This document shows, piece after piece, positions 12,300 to 24,184 of a DNA stretch of 64,000 bases (position 1 is its first letter; each line of letters opens with the position of its first letter). The stretch covers positions 1 through 64,000 of the forward strand of contig VXBP01004525.1 in the NCBI GenBank assembly GCA_013400115.1. The letters are read 5' to 3'. The position numbers were made by a program, and so were the translations under genes. The notes beneath the pieces were generated by a model, which did no database searches, was not told the DNA's origin, and was given only the letters and a program-made list of their open reading frames with translations. Source of the stretch: Rhinopomastus cyanomelas. Lineage: Eukaryota > Chordata > Aves > Bucerotiformes > Rhinopomastidae.

Positions 12300-13270
12300 A
12301 GGAGCCCCTCAGCGACCTGTCCTGGGGAAGGTGGACTAGGTAACATTACAAAAGAGGGATGATGATCCCACTCTGCCTCTTGTGGCTGGGGGCTTTCTCC
12401 CAGAATGGGGTGTTGACTCTGGCACCTCCCCACTTCTTTCCAGGGTTGGGGGGAAGACAGGGCGGATTGCGGCAGCTTGCCACAGCACCGCTCCCCCCAG
12501 TGGAGAAAATGGTGGGGAGGCGGCTCCACCGCGGGGACCGGCCCTAACTCTGGCACTGGCACCTGGCCTGGCCCAGTCCGGCCTGGTCCCAGTCTTGACC
12601 TCAGCCTAGCCTGGCCCAGCCCAGCCCCAGACCTGGCTCCAACCAGGACTGTTCCCAGATTCAACCCAGCCCAGCTCCGGGCTGGCACTGCGGACTGGAA
12701 AAGCAAGAACATAGTGCCAATGTTTCCCTCCCATGGAGCAATGTCCAGCCACCTGTGGTGAGCTGAAGGATTCTCCTTTTTTCCCTTGTAGCCTTTGGTC
12801 AAGAGAAGGAGGGGAACATCATGGTGGGGGAGCCCCTTGCTGATGCTGGCTATGTGGTCAGCCATGTGGCCAGTCCATGTGGCGGCGGTGCCGTCTTAGA
12901 GCCACTGATCAGCAGGAAGAGAGACCGTTTGTCATTTCTGCCACTGAGAAAAGCTGGGGATGCTCGAGTATTAGGGAGAGACGGAGCCTTAAGAGAGGCA
13001 TCTGAGAATTCCTTCATGCTTAGCTGAAGAAAGCAGGAGCAATCCAGAATCCTAAACCTTGGGCAAGAAAGACAGAGACTGGGTTCTGTTTGAAAGCATG
13101 TCCCCTGCATCGAGGGGTGCAGTTCCAGGTGCTGGGGAATCAGGCCTGTCTGATCAGCATTTTGCTGGAGCAGCTGTGCTGAAGAATTCCCCAGTCTGGA
13201 CGGCCAAAGGTTCGGGGTCTGCAGATGATTCTCCCTTCTGTGTCGCCACTCTCATCTGCGACACCTAAGG
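12300..13270. other. GC-rich island of unknown origin
   Basis: GC content rises sharply compared with both flanks. Within about 12541-12690 there is a degenerate repetition of CCTGGCC and CCCAGCC words, which opens long low-complexity frames on both strands, including a 198-codon minus-strand one at 12269-12865. No conserved domain is visible. It may be the internal part or long terminal repeat of an old endogenous retroelement, or a diverged CpG-island-like element. Neither can be settled from sequence alone. Confidence 0.4.
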
Positions 13271-13820
13271 GAGGATAGAGAGGGTGGTGGTACCCATCTC
13301 TACTTGACTGACATGTTCTTTCCCCAGGTCTGTAATATAGAAAACCAAGGACTGTATTTTTCTAAGAATATGTGGTGGCATTTGTGACAGAGTTTCTAGT
13401 TTGTGTGCATTAACTTGCTTAACCTTTTTTTTTCTGTATACAGTTATAGAGTTAGTGAACCCTTTTCCATTTTTCCTAAGCTATCCATTGTCTGGGAAGG
13501 TCTATCCAAGATCTCACTGAGACCTAACTGCATTTTTTTTCTTTTCCTTTATTTCTAATTGTGCCTTGAACCCACCACAGCAAGACAGGAGAAAAATGGC
13601 ATTTTAGGTAACGGTCTGTGATTAGGAAATGGTCTAATTGTAGATCTAGGTAATGATGGAGGGGGAGTAATCTTGGCTACACAATGGTGAAAGGTAGTGA
13701 AGCCCAGGAAATGCTTGAAACTCTACAAGTGTGAGTGGCTAAACAAGCTTGTACACATGTGCACAAGATGATACGGAAGGGTTAAAGTGCTTATGTTAAG
13801 ATCACAAAAAAAGATCCAGA
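13271..13820. other. T-rich flank of the GC island
   Basis: There are several long T-rich runs (for example near 13428 and 13535) and no open frame of note. The abrupt switch from GC-rich to T-rich sequence suggests an element boundary, but no terminal repeat was found. Confidence 0.4.
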
Positions 13821-14222
13821 GATTGGAGAACCTCCAATGCTGAGACAGTTGAGGTTGTCCATCCTGAAGAAGAGAAGGCTTAAGTGAGACCATATTGCAG
13901 TGTTTCAGTGTGTAAAGGGGGGCTACAAGAAGTATGGGGAGGGACCTTTTATCAGGGATGGTAGTGACAGGATGAGTTTCAAACTGAATGAGCGTAGATA
14001 TGGACTAGATATGAGGAAGGAATCCTTTATTGTGAGAGTGGTGAGACACTGCCCAGAGAAGCTGTGGATGCAACCTCCCTGGAAATTTTCAAGGCCACAC
14101 TGGATGGGGCTCTGAGCAGGGTGGTCTAGTGGAAGGTGTCCCTGCCCATGGGATTGGAACTAGATAACCTCTAAAGTACTTTCCAGTACAAACCATTCCA
14201 TGATTCTACAATGATTCTATGA
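13821..14222 (+). mobile_element. Older CR1 copy, 5'-truncated
   Basis: It begins with GATTGGAGAACCTCC, a point seen in older CR1 subfamilies, and ends in the octamer tail ATGATTCTAYR. Between them lie ORF2 C-terminal landmarks and the older 3' UTR words GGTGTCCCTGCCCATGGG and TTGGAACTAGAT. A 71-codon open piece (13900-14115) is the ORF2 remnant. Stops and indels break it at both ends. It is more diverged than the young copies in this window. Confidence 0.88.
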
Positions 14223-17200
14223 TCCAAAACCACAGATATCCCATGAATGTCCAAGTGAGGCTGTGGAAGGACTGTGACCCACTGTTGTTAGCACAACGAA
14301 TTCTGGAGCACAAGTTCAATGATCTGGTTTGTCTAACCTACCAGCATATCAAAGAGTGATGGTAGAAGTTTGTTTCTATAGTTCAAGGGAAACACTATGA
14401 CTTCACATGAATTGTCCAAGAGTTTCACAGTGGTATGTGGTATGCCAAGCACATATTACCTGGATGAGCAATAAATTGAACCATGACTGAGGAAAAAATA
14501 AATCTAACTGTTTGTTTTGTTTAAAATTTTATGGTTTTTTAATGAAGGAAGTTCTTATTCATAAACACAAAACTACGTGTTAGGCTAGTAAAGAACAAAA
14601 GAAACAGCATTCAGCACTGTCCATAACTCTGTGACTGCTAAAGAAGTTGAGCATACAATTTGTATGAAGAATAAAAACCTTAACAACATTTGAAATCTAC
14701 CGACAGCTCACTCACAATTACTCCTCTGCACTGCAAAGCCAGAACAGACTAAGCCTTTTTGTTTAGTGGATTGTTTACTCTTTTTTCCAAAGCAATTCAT
14801 AATGAAAGAACTCCATCAGCCAAAGCTTTTTCCAGTTTAACAGAGCCCAATCTCAGATCACTTTCTATCGCTAGATGCTGATACGAGCAGATGTGTTCTG
14901 CTGCAGTCGGTCATTGAAAATAACAGTTTAGCTTTTTGAAAAGCTGTTGGCACTGCAGTTATCTGAATGGCTGCTTGACAGGAGCTGCTTGTAACCTACC
15001 CTGGCTTCTGCTTCCCCAGAACCAATTCCTGCGGTGTTATAACCCAGATTTATCTCAGTGGTAAAATTAGACCGGAATATTTTAAGAATTGTTAATATTG
15101 GTGTAACTGTGCAGCTTAGAAATCAGTACTAGTACCTGAAGTTTAGCATTTGACGTGACTAAGTGTTTTAAAAATAGCAGAGGACAAAAGCCTGCTTAAA
15201 TGAAAGAGACCAGTAGTAATTTTAGAGTGAAGGTTGAAACTTAAATTGCTGGTTTTACTCTTGTATTTTCATTAAAGTTGACAATCCTTTGCAAGGGCTT
15301 TGTAAATAGTTTGGTCACAGAAGGGGCAAGGACAGCAATAAAAAGCTGAGCTTGTCTGTGTAAAGATGATCTTGCGCTGAACAAATAATAAGCTGCAAGC
15401 TGCGGATTCTCTCTCAGGTTAATCCTTGCCCAGCACTTATGGTTCCTTTTCTGATGTCTTCGCCACTTGCATCTTTAAGGGAAGCATAGTAGTGCCAGCA
15501 GTACATCACTGCAGTGAGATATCATCCCTCTGACTGCACCAGGGAAGATACTTAACACATGGGGAAAGGGGAAAGGGGAAGGAGAGGAGGGACCATTCCT
15601 GCTGTGGGTCAGAACATTTGCAAGAAGCCCAACACTGGGCTGTGAGAGAAGGATTTGGCCTCACCACAGCAGATCCACTGCTTTCTGAAGCTGACTGTAG
15701 TCAGCTTTCTGAAGTCACCTGTGGGGCACTGGACTTGTCTTCCTGCTCCCTGTCTGGTGGAGCCAGTAAAACAGGATGCTGGCTGCTTAAACAACCACAT
15801 CCACGCTTCCCTTACTGCCATTTTTTCTTTCTCTACTAGGCTGAAGGAAAAGGGGATCTCTGCAAAGAAAAGAATGAAGCTGGGCATGGCTGGGTGAGAG
15901 GGAAAACAGTCTCGGCACTTCCCAGCATCAGCAGGTAAGAGGTCTTTTAAATGTCAGAATTCTCATCCATCACAGCGGCCTCTTTGCAAGGCTGGAAATG
16001 TCTTAGCAGCAGCTTACAGTTATAAATCAAAACAGGAGCTCAATGCAAAGCGACAGCACCTTACAGTGCCACACTTTGCAAAGGCAGAACATAGTTTGCA
16101 GTTGCAAAACAATTTTCCCTCTGTTGTTTTCTGAAATGGAGACAAAAGAAAATTAATAAGCTGCACCATTCTCCATACTATACAAAGAAAAGGAAGTTTG
16201 CAGTGCAGAGACCACTGCGATATCAACAGTTGATCTAGGATCAGGTACAGAACGTTTGGTCTATGTGTTTGCATCCTTTCTGGAAGGTCCTGATGCAATT
16301 TTAATAACCACCACAGTTCAATGTGGTCTTGGTAATGAATGAAAATAGATGACAACACAAGCTGCCTCATAGATTCTAGGGACACCTTGCCTCTAAAGTG
16401 GTTTTAATATGCAAAATCTACATGTATTAAGCTCATTCTAATCTGTAAGGCAGCTCTTCCAAGAGCAGAGTTTGCATTGCAAAAGAAGACATTAGGCTCA
16501 AATTGTTCTGGAAGATTATAGCAGCAAACAGCTTAAATAATCTGTCTGTTTGAAACATTTTCTTGAAGACTGCCACAGAAAAGTTTCAAGTGCTATCAAT
16601 ACCATTTTAACACCCTGAAGAAGAAAGAATGGTTTAAGGGCACTGAATGTCTGTTAAGAATTATATTAAAAATACCTTCATTAAAATATTAATTATTTAT
16701 TTTTTATTGTCATTAATTTTATCCGTTAACTCTTGTGAATTTTATTCCTTAATTGTATTCAATCTTCTACTTCAGTGCTTTGTGTGTGCTCCTGATCAAA
16801 TCATACAGCTTTTTTCTTCTGGTGACCATAGGCTTAAGGTGGCCTAGGCTCCACCACAGGACCAGTATTTTACCTGATAGCAGCTCTGGCACTGCCCGAC
16901 AGCTACCGTTGCCACTGTTGTGGATGCCACACACGTGCACCAAACACAGTAGGCATGGAATGGCAGCTTCGTTTAGAATATCTTCATCTACAAGCATTTG
17001 ATGAACTCAAGATGCTTCGACCTCCGTTGCAATATTGAGCCTTCACACCGTGTGTGTATACAGCACAGGCTTCTATGCCAGACAGTGACAAAGGTTTTCA
17101 ATAGGCTGTTCTAATCAAGCTCCAAGTCTCACATCAGCAGCAGAAGTGCAATGTCCAGTGTAATATAATGGCAAAACCCATTACCTAAACATAGGATTTC

Positions 17201-18003
17201 TAATACTGCACCACTTGAGCTTGACCCCTGCAGCCTATAAGGTGATAATAGTTATTTCAGTGACATTACAACCTTGCCAAGCTTTGCTACATGCACAGCC
17301 TTCTTCACCCCAACACCGGATCTGTAAAGCAAGACATAGGAACCTGGACACGTTCTAATCTGATGCAGATAACTGAAGTAACAAAGCGCTTCACGGTAGT
17401 TAATTGGTAGCAGATGGTTGGCAAAAATGAGTCATGATAGCACTATTTTTCTGTGGATGTGTGAGCAAAACAGATGTTGTCTCCTTTTCCTGATGCTCAC
17501 ATACATTTTATCCAGTATTTTCTTTAACCTAAGTCAGGTCTATTTCCATTACAAGTTCTGTTTGCTCTTGTTTCCTCTGCAGAGGAGATACATGCTGCTC
17601 CCTTATTCCCAGCCTGCTCACAAATCAAGCAGGTAGAATCTCCCAGGAGCTTGCAGGCCTCCACGTGCTCACAGGCTGCCCAGCACAAAAACAGCTGCCT
17701 AGCCACTAGTGGTGGCCCAAACAATGTGGCACTTTTGTGCCACACAGCCTGATTGTTTAATAGAGGAAAGAGAAGCAGTGGCCTGGCCTGCCCAAGAGCT
17801 GGGGCCAGACTGCCTAATAGTGTCACAAGCAGGCTCATCAGCTTTTCCCTCATCTTCTCATGCAGATGCTTTATCTGATCAAATGAGATCTGCTTTCCTT
17901 ATTCTGTCATATGCTCTGCATGTTAATACCCACAAGTCACATGTAAACCAGCAGTGAAATGATGGAGACGTGGCTGACCCAAAGTATCACCCTCTCCTCA
18001 AAT
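14223..18003. other. Unique DNA, no gene recognised
   Basis: It holds a short GGAAA-type run at about 15561-15595. A 121-codon minus-strand frame (16020-16385) and a 109-codon one (17524-17853) have no recognisable domain. No CR1 remnant was seen here. Confidence 0.5.
15561..15595. repeat. Short GGGGAAA-type tandem run
   Basis: Three near-perfect units of GGGGAAA/GGGGAA are followed by a degenerate purine run. This is a small purine microsatellite with no apparent role. Confidence 0.8.
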
Positions 18004-18168
18004 ACAGAATCACAGAAGCATTAGGGACTGGAAGGGACCTCGAAAGATCATCTAATCCAATCCCCCTGACACAGCAGGGTCACCTAGACCAAGTCACACA
18101 GGAACACATCCAGGCGGGTCTTAAACGTCTCCAGTGAAGGAGACTCCACAACCTCCCTGGGCAGCCTG
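18004..18168 (-). mobile_element. Young CR1 3'-end fragment
   Basis: In reverse complement it shows the young 3' UTR complete (octamer, GGGACTGGAAGGGACC, ATCCCCCTGACACAGCAGG) and the last part of ORF2 up to the ACCTCCCTGGGCAGCCTG block. The copy is truncated there and runs into unique DNA. It is close in wording to the copies at 51030 and 58673, consistent with recent activity of one subfamily. Confidence 0.95.
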
Positions 18169-19993
18169 ACTTAAGAATGGAAGTTTTACCTTTGCAAGGG
18201 AAGCCTCTGAAATTTGCATTTTGCATTCTGAACATCTGATGTGAAGTTAGAGTAACCTGATATGAAGGACATCTTGAAGTATTCTGCCTTTGTGCATATG
18301 AATGTAGGAATCTGCAGAAACTGTGAATGAACATTTACAACAAACTGTGAGCCTCCTACTGATGCACTCAAATACAAAACAGGAGGCGAGAAAGAGAAGG
18401 AAAAGAGATGAATTTGTTTTCCTAGCAAGCAGCTGTCTTCTTTAACAGAAGAAACTAAAAAGAAAACAGTGTGCGAGGAGGCCAAAAGCTGCATTAATCA
18501 CAGTATTTTTAGATGCTAGAAGTGCAATTTTGATACACGCTCTACACCGTGGAAAAATGTACTGTCAACGCAATTAAGTCTTTTTTCCTCGGTGCAGCAT
18601 CATCAGTGCACGTGCCTGCTGAGACTGTGTTGTGAGCTGTGCAGTGCAGTTATCCTTTGATTAACGATTCGAGGCAATCAGTAGGGACCACACAAACTCC
18701 TGAGGGATGCCACAGGAAGTAGCACAATGTCATCGTTTAATTTCTTCTCTTGACCTACATCACCATGAATGAAGACACGGTTGCTATTAAGGGACAATAA
18801 TAGGTGCTTCTGCACCAGCCATAGGTGCAGAAAAGCAACTCTCACTGAGCAAAAAATAATAGGTACACAGCTTAGCAACAAAATTTGGCCTGAAGAAATT
18901 ACTTCTTAGAGATCTGGAGGGATGTTATTTATTTATTTAGATCAACTGGAGAAAGTGGGACGGTGTCAGACTTTTCTTATGTTAGGTTCAATGGCTAGGC
19001 TTCCGTGAGAAGCTCACACAGAAAAACACTCCCTCTAGCTAGAAACAGCTAGGTCTTTTTCTTACCTGGTTAGTAGCAGTAGGCAAGAGAGCTGGTATTT
19101 TATCAGGATAGACCTAAAAGTCCTTCTGAAATAATCTTTTCGCTAGAGGCACCAACAGCTAGTGACATCCGCGTGTCAGTCGGACTCTTCTCTTCACCCA
19201 CCTGAAGGTGCCATTTCATGCCAGTGGGCAGAGTCCATGTCATCTCATGAGGCATTTGGAGCTCAGGAAGGAAACACAGCAGGTTTGGTTTTGTAACCTT
19301 CAGCACTTGGATAAAGTTCAAAGTACTGTAGCACTTCCTTCAAACAACGTTGTCTACTGATCTGGTAGCAAATCTGCCTGCCCTCTGCTTCCTAAATACC
19401 TCTGGACAGTATTTATTCTTGCCCAAAGTGTCAGCTGCTGTCTTCAAGTACATTGTTGTTTCAACTGAGGTTGACTGAAAGGCCAACATGACCAATGTTG
19501 CCAAGAGCACTGTTTTTCTGATGAGCTGAAATGTTCTACGGTGAGGGTGAAGCTCGTGTGCACTACAGACTTCATTTTCTCCAGGCCTAAGTCTTTGGAC
19601 TGTATTTCCTGAACAACCAAAGGACATCTACGTGCAAAACTTATTTTCACCTTTGACTTGATCTATAAAATCAAAGCGTCTCCACTGTTCTCATTGTGAC
19701 AATATATGTGATGGATGCTAGTCACATTGCTTTCTGCTCCTCAGACAGCTGCTCAGATGCAACAGGAGAAAAATCTGCGTGACATGAAATGGAACAAAAG
19801 AGTACAAATGCTGAAGTGTGAGATTGCAGGTAAGGGATGGTTCTGGCTGCAGTGGGAGCTGTCAGTTAAGCAGCTTCGCTGGGGTTGGTGAGCAGGAACA
19901 CATCAATGGAAGGTTCATGTTTTTGCTAAGTTACAGTACTATTGAAGTTTCTACTTTTTTTTTTGTTTTTAAAGGTCATCAGTTAAAAAATCC
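18169..19993. other. Unique DNA, no gene recognised
   Basis: Two overlapping minus-strand frames (68 and 95 codons) lie near 19340-19650 without recognisable content. A T-run with a short A-run follows at 19953-19975, directly before the next CR1. Confidence 0.5.
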
Positions 19994-20226
19994 CATAGAA
20001 GGTTCCACATCAACCTGAGAAGGAACTTCTTCCCAGTGAGGGTGACAGAGCACTGGAACAGGCTGCCCAGGGTTGTTGTGGAGTCTCCTTCACTGGAGAT
20101 ATTCAAGACCCGACTGGATAAGTTCCTGTGTGACTTGGTTTAGGTGATCCTGCTGTGTCAGGGGGATTGGACTAGATGATCTTTCGAGGTCCCTTCCAAT
20201 CCCTAATGGTTCTATGATTCTATGAT
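19994..20226 (+). mobile_element. Young CR1 3'-end fragment
   Basis: It starts in the ORF2 C-terminal block (GGTTCCACATCAACC, GGAACTTCTTCCCAGTGAG) and runs through the stop, the full 3' UTR and the octamer tail TTCTATGATTCTATGAT. The insertion lies immediately after a T-rich tract. It is one of the cleanest 3' ends in the window and a useful reference for the shared 3' UTR. Confidence 0.96.
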
Positions 20227-21200
20227 GTTACTTGTGAAATGTAGTCCATAGGGTCGTAAACGCTGCAGACTGACTTGAAATCTGCACATGAAGTACTTCC
20301 TCCAAGCATGGTCATACAAAAAGGCCCAGAAATACACAGCACACTCCATGCTTAGGAAGCCAAATAGAAGCTGCTTCTAGCCAAGCATAAAGTAGTCCAG
20401 GCAATAACACTACAACTCCATCAAATGTCTGCTAAACCTGAAAGTGACCCAAACTTGTAAAGGCATTTTATATTTGTGGCATTCACCTGGAATCTGTGTT
20501 TCTATCCTTCTGTACATAAGGAAGTTGATTTTAAATCTGGCGAGTTGCAGCTGCGGAAACCATTTGTGTGTTCGTAGGCAGTTCACCAGCTGCCGTGGGC
20601 TTCCATAGCTTTCCTCACCTTCAAACCAGAGATGGTTTAGTGCCTGCATCTTTGCAACTGGAATTGCACGTAAAGCTTGCTGTCTCGTAGAAATAGTCTT
20701 GAGTTAACTTCTCAATTTTTAAGCTTTTATGTTAATGCAAAACAGCCATTTCTATTGCTGAATCAATAGAGCTCAAATGTACCTCTGAAATTAATAACAT
20801 ATCTATTCCAAGCTACTGAAGAAAGACTAGGGTCTGCATGGGGCATAAAGCCTATGTCTGCAGTCCTCCCGAGCTAAGGAGCTCTGTCCTCACTCTTTGA
20901 AAGATGTAATAGGATTGACTTCACCAGGAGGAGGAAAGCAAACCAGTGTGTGCACATCATACATACATTTCTCTGAAGACATGCTTAGGCCCTTCATCAG
21001 CAAGACCTCAATTGCATATTCAGTAATTAGAAAAATGATACAGAAGCAGCCAATCTAACTTTTAGGATGAACTGGTTTGTTGCCTTACAAAGAAGGTAGA
21101 ATTAAATTTTCCTGAAAAGAGCTACCTCCTTGCTTCTGTGACCATGAAGAAAATCTGAGTGAACCCCTGGAGCAAGACCTGTGTTGCTGCTCCCTTCTTG
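20227..21200. other. Unique DNA, no gene recognised
   Basis: Short frames only; the longest is 79 codons on the minus strand (20410-20649). No repeats were recognised. Confidence 0.5.
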
Positions 21201-21443
21201 GACAGCAGGATGACTATGAGCCAGCAATGTGCTCTTGTGGCCAAGAGGGCCAACAGCATCCTGGGGTGGATCAGAAGGGGGGTGGTTAGCAGATCGAGAG
21301 AGGTTCTTCCCCCCCTCTACTCTGCCCTGGTGAGACCACACCTGGAGTATTGTGTCCAGTTCTAGGCTCCTCAGTTCAAGAGGGATGTGGAGCTGCTGGA
21401 GATAGTCCAGCGTAGGGCAACGAAGATGATAAAGGAGGTGGAG
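21201..21443 (+). mobile_element. Internal CR1 ORF2 fragment, both ends missing
   Basis: This is the part of ORF2 just past the reverse transcriptase, with residues QQCALVAKRANSILG, SREVLPPLYSALVRPHLEYC and then an in-frame TAG where other copies have TGG (after CVQF, at about 21363). It lacks the ORF2 end, the 3' UTR and the tail. CR1 copies normally keep their 3' end, so the missing tail means a later deletion or rearrangement. The 3' boundary lies near 21443. Confidence 0.9.
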
Positions 21444-22625
21444 TCTATACTCGCCATCTCAACAGTTACTGACCTAGAGAAGCCAAATGTGATAAGAATC
21501 AAACCTGACAAACTGTCTACCTGATCAAGCATCTCAGGGACCAGAATCCAAGGCCTAAACAGGAAGAAGAAAAGACATGACCAACCACGCAGCTCGCATG
21601 GCAGCAGTGGCCATGAGAGACTAGAGGCAGAAAGGGCAGGACACATGAGAACGGTAGGAGCCTTCCGTTACCTTTATGAAAGGTCACACTAGTACTTTAC
21701 ACAGAGGTGACACTTTTACAAGACCATGAACAAGTACATCTTGAAGCAGCTGTGCAGGCACTCAACAAAGTGAGACACCTCCCTCAACCTCATCCTCAGT
21801 ACCATGCACTGCTTGGCTCAAAACTGCCCTTGTGAATCCAGATAGACTCTACATCCCTGCAGGAACAACAAAAGTAAAGAAAGTAGACTGCAATTTTGCT
21901 CTAGTTCAAGAAATAGTTTCCTCATAGAAAAATGAGGAAACTAATTTAAAATGAGCATCTAAGAGAACTGAAACTTTCCAGACAGTGTGGAGACTACCGA
22001 AGGAACAGCACTGTCATGGATTTTAATTCTTTTGGAAAGGTCACAGGACTGAACAGCAGGTGTGAGAAACAAAAGGCATCCCTCCGAAAGCTGACGCTGT
22101 GTTTTTTCCTAAGAAAAAGGAAATTATCATCAACTTTGACAGATTAAATGTAAAAACATAACTAAGAGGGTTCAAATGATGGTTTGAAGAGCAACTAGCA
22201 AAAAGATTTAAAACTAAATACATCCTCAGTCATCAGTAGCAGGAAACAAGGCAGAGTCTGTAAGGACAACTGATGACCAAAGCAGAGAGTGGAGACCTGA
22301 GAGAGAAGACTGCAAAGCATAGAAGAAATTATTTGTGGTTGTGTTTACTATAAAAGAAAAATGGGCAAAATTTTGTGCTAAATTCTTATGTTTGGGGACT
22401 CAGTAAAGGAAAGCTCTGGCTCGTGTAACTGCATTTACAGTTACTTTAAAGGGACTGGCAATAAGCTTCAGAAACCTTGTGGTATTCAATGAGTTCTAAA
22501 AGAAATCGGGGTGAAGGGAGTAGCTACCAGCAGGGGTAACCTCTCCTAAGAAGAGGTTAAAACAACTGAAAATGGTAAATGCAAGTTGGATTGTTCAAAA
22601 CTGGTTAGACAAGTAGAGCACAAGT
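21444..22625. other. Unique DNA, no gene recognised
   Basis: There is no recognisable coding or repeat content. The only long frame near the left edge is the antisense shadow of the CR1 fragment. Confidence 0.5.
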
Positions 22626-23020
22626 CCTGTGAGAAGCAGGCAAGGCAACTGGGATTGTTTAGCCTGTAGAAAAGGAAGATCTTCCTCCTCTACCCAATTA
22701 CCTGAAAGTTGGTTGTGGCAAGATGGGTGTTTGTCTCCTTTCCCAAGTAACAACCAACAGGACAAGGAGAAATGGACTCAAATGGCTCTGAAAGAGGTTC
22801 AGATTGTAAATCAGGAAAAACTTCTCCACAGGAAGGGTTATCAGGCATTGGAACAGGCTGCCCAGGGCATTGGCAGATCATCAAACCTGGACATATTTAA
22901 AAGAATTCTAAATGTGGTGTTTGCAGACATAGTTTGGAGGTAGACTTGGCAGTATTAGGTTTGTGCTTGAACCTGATGATCCACAGGGTTTTTTCCAACC
23001 TAAATGGTTCTATGATTCTT
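22626..23020 (+). mobile_element. Older CR1 copy with 3' end (CR1-Y-like)
   Basis: ORF2 C-terminal words are present but diverged: GGGATTGTTTAGCCTG, AATTACCTGAAAG, GGCATTGGAACAGGCTGCCC. The tail TTTTCCAACCTAAATGG followed by TTCTATGATTCT differs from the young copies. From memory the wording fits the avian CR1-Y type, but I could not compare it with a library. The reading frame is broken by several indels. Confidence 0.82.
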
Positions 23021-23510
23021 GATAAGGCAAATCCATACAATGTGATGCAAGGACCCTTGTATTTAAAGTGGCACATGTATTGGTCTAGCTTCAACGATCA
23101 GAAGATGAGCAAACTTTTTTAAAACTTAAAATGATAGTTTAGGCTTTGTTGTAAGACTTTAAGGCCTCCACTTTCCTCAATGCACACTCTTTTGGCCACT
23201 AAGTCGGGATCAGTATCTCCCAATTCATTGGAAGATTCCACACAACAGATTTTTTTTTAAAAAAAGGCTTTTTGTTCTGGATGAGCGAGGGCAAATCTGT
23301 CATTGCTTCAAAACACAACATAAAAAGACTGTAATAAACAACCCAGAAATACCTGTCTGAGAACAGGTTACTACTCACAGTCTTTGAGGCAGTTTTGATA
23401 TCTTTCTTTTCGTGTATCTAAATGCCTCCCTCTAAACTGCTTCCTTCTTTCAGCGGTGCAGATTTAGCTAAAGGACCTGACTGGCTGCCTTTTGGTTACA
23501 TTCTTATCTT
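23021..23510. other. Unique DNA, no gene recognised
   Basis: It includes a short T-run followed by an A-run near 23251-23267, which is self-complementary but low-complexity. Nothing else was recognised. Confidence 0.5.
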
Positions 23511-23577
23511 CCTGCTGTGGCAGGGGGATTGGACTAGATGATCTTTGAGGTCTCTTCTAGTCCCTAATATTCTGTGA
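23511..23577 (+). mobile_element. CR1 3' UTR stub
   Basis: Only the last 67 bp of a young CR1 is present: CCTGCTGTGGCAGGGGGATT, the TGGACTAGATGATC block and a final ATTCTGTGA. It is followed at once by a second CR1 in the same orientation, with no unique sequence between them. Confidence 0.92.
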
Positions 23578-23983
23578 TGGAGTAGAACACCTCCCTGATG
23601 AGGAAAGGCTGAGGGAGCTGGGTCTCTTGAGCTTGGAGGTGACCTTATTAATGTTTATAAATATGTAGGTGTCAGGAGGATGGAGCCAGTCTCTTCTAAG
23701 TGTCTTCTAATGACAGGACAAGGGGCAATGGGTATAAACTGGAACACAGGAGGTTCCACATAAATGAAAAGGAACTTCTTCACAGTGAAGAAGCTGGAAC
23801 AAGCTGCCATGGGGTGTTGTGGAATCTCCTTCACTGGAGACATTTAAAACCTGCCTGGACATGTTCCTGTGTGACTTGGTCTAGGGGATCCTGCTGTGTC
23901 AAGGGGATTGGACTAGATGATCTTTTGAGATCACTTCCAATCCCTAATGTTCTGTGATTCTGTGTGATTGTGTGATTCTGTGA
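23578..23983 (+). mobile_element. CR1 copy fused to the preceding CR1 tail
   Basis: The copy starts inside ORF2 at TGGAGTAGAACACCTCC, directly after the previous CR1's terminal octamer. It carries small deletions relative to its siblings, for example after TTGAGCTTGGAGG and around AGTGAAGAAGCTGGAAC, which break ORF2. The terminal octamer run is expanded and slightly scrambled (23951-23983). Confidence 0.93.
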
Positions 23984-24078
23984 TTTTCTCATAGAAAATG
24001 TCAGTTCTGTGCAAGTCCAAGGGTTCATCTGATCTCATATTCTGTTTATGTGAATGCCTATAGCCATCTGCTTGAGGA

Positions 24079-24184
24079 GAATCATAGAATGGTTTGGGTT
24101 GGAAGTCACCTTTAAAGAGCATCTAGTTCAACCTTCCTGCCACGGGCAGGGTCAGCTTGCACCAGATCAGGTTCCTCAAAGCCT
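24079..24184 (-). mobile_element. Older CR1 3'-end fragment
   Basis: The reverse complement shows the octamer, ATGGTTTGGGTTGGAAG, ATCTAGTTCAACC and the ACGGGCAGGGTCAGC block of an older subfamily. With the plus-strand copy ending at 23983 it forms a convergent, tail-to-tail pair about 95 bp apart. Confidence 0.85.

Noticed and set aside
12269..12865. 198-codon minus-strand open frame
   Set aside because: It runs through GC-rich low-complexity repetition, has no domain, and competing long frames exist on the other strand over the same bases. It is best explained by base composition.
16020..16385. 121-codon minus-strand frame
   Set aside because: No recognisable motif or supporting context. 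A frame of this length is expected by chance in 64 kb.
23951..23983. Short direct repeats resembling a repeat array
   Set aside because: These are the terminal ATTCTGTG-type octamers of a CR1 element, not a CRISPR or other array.
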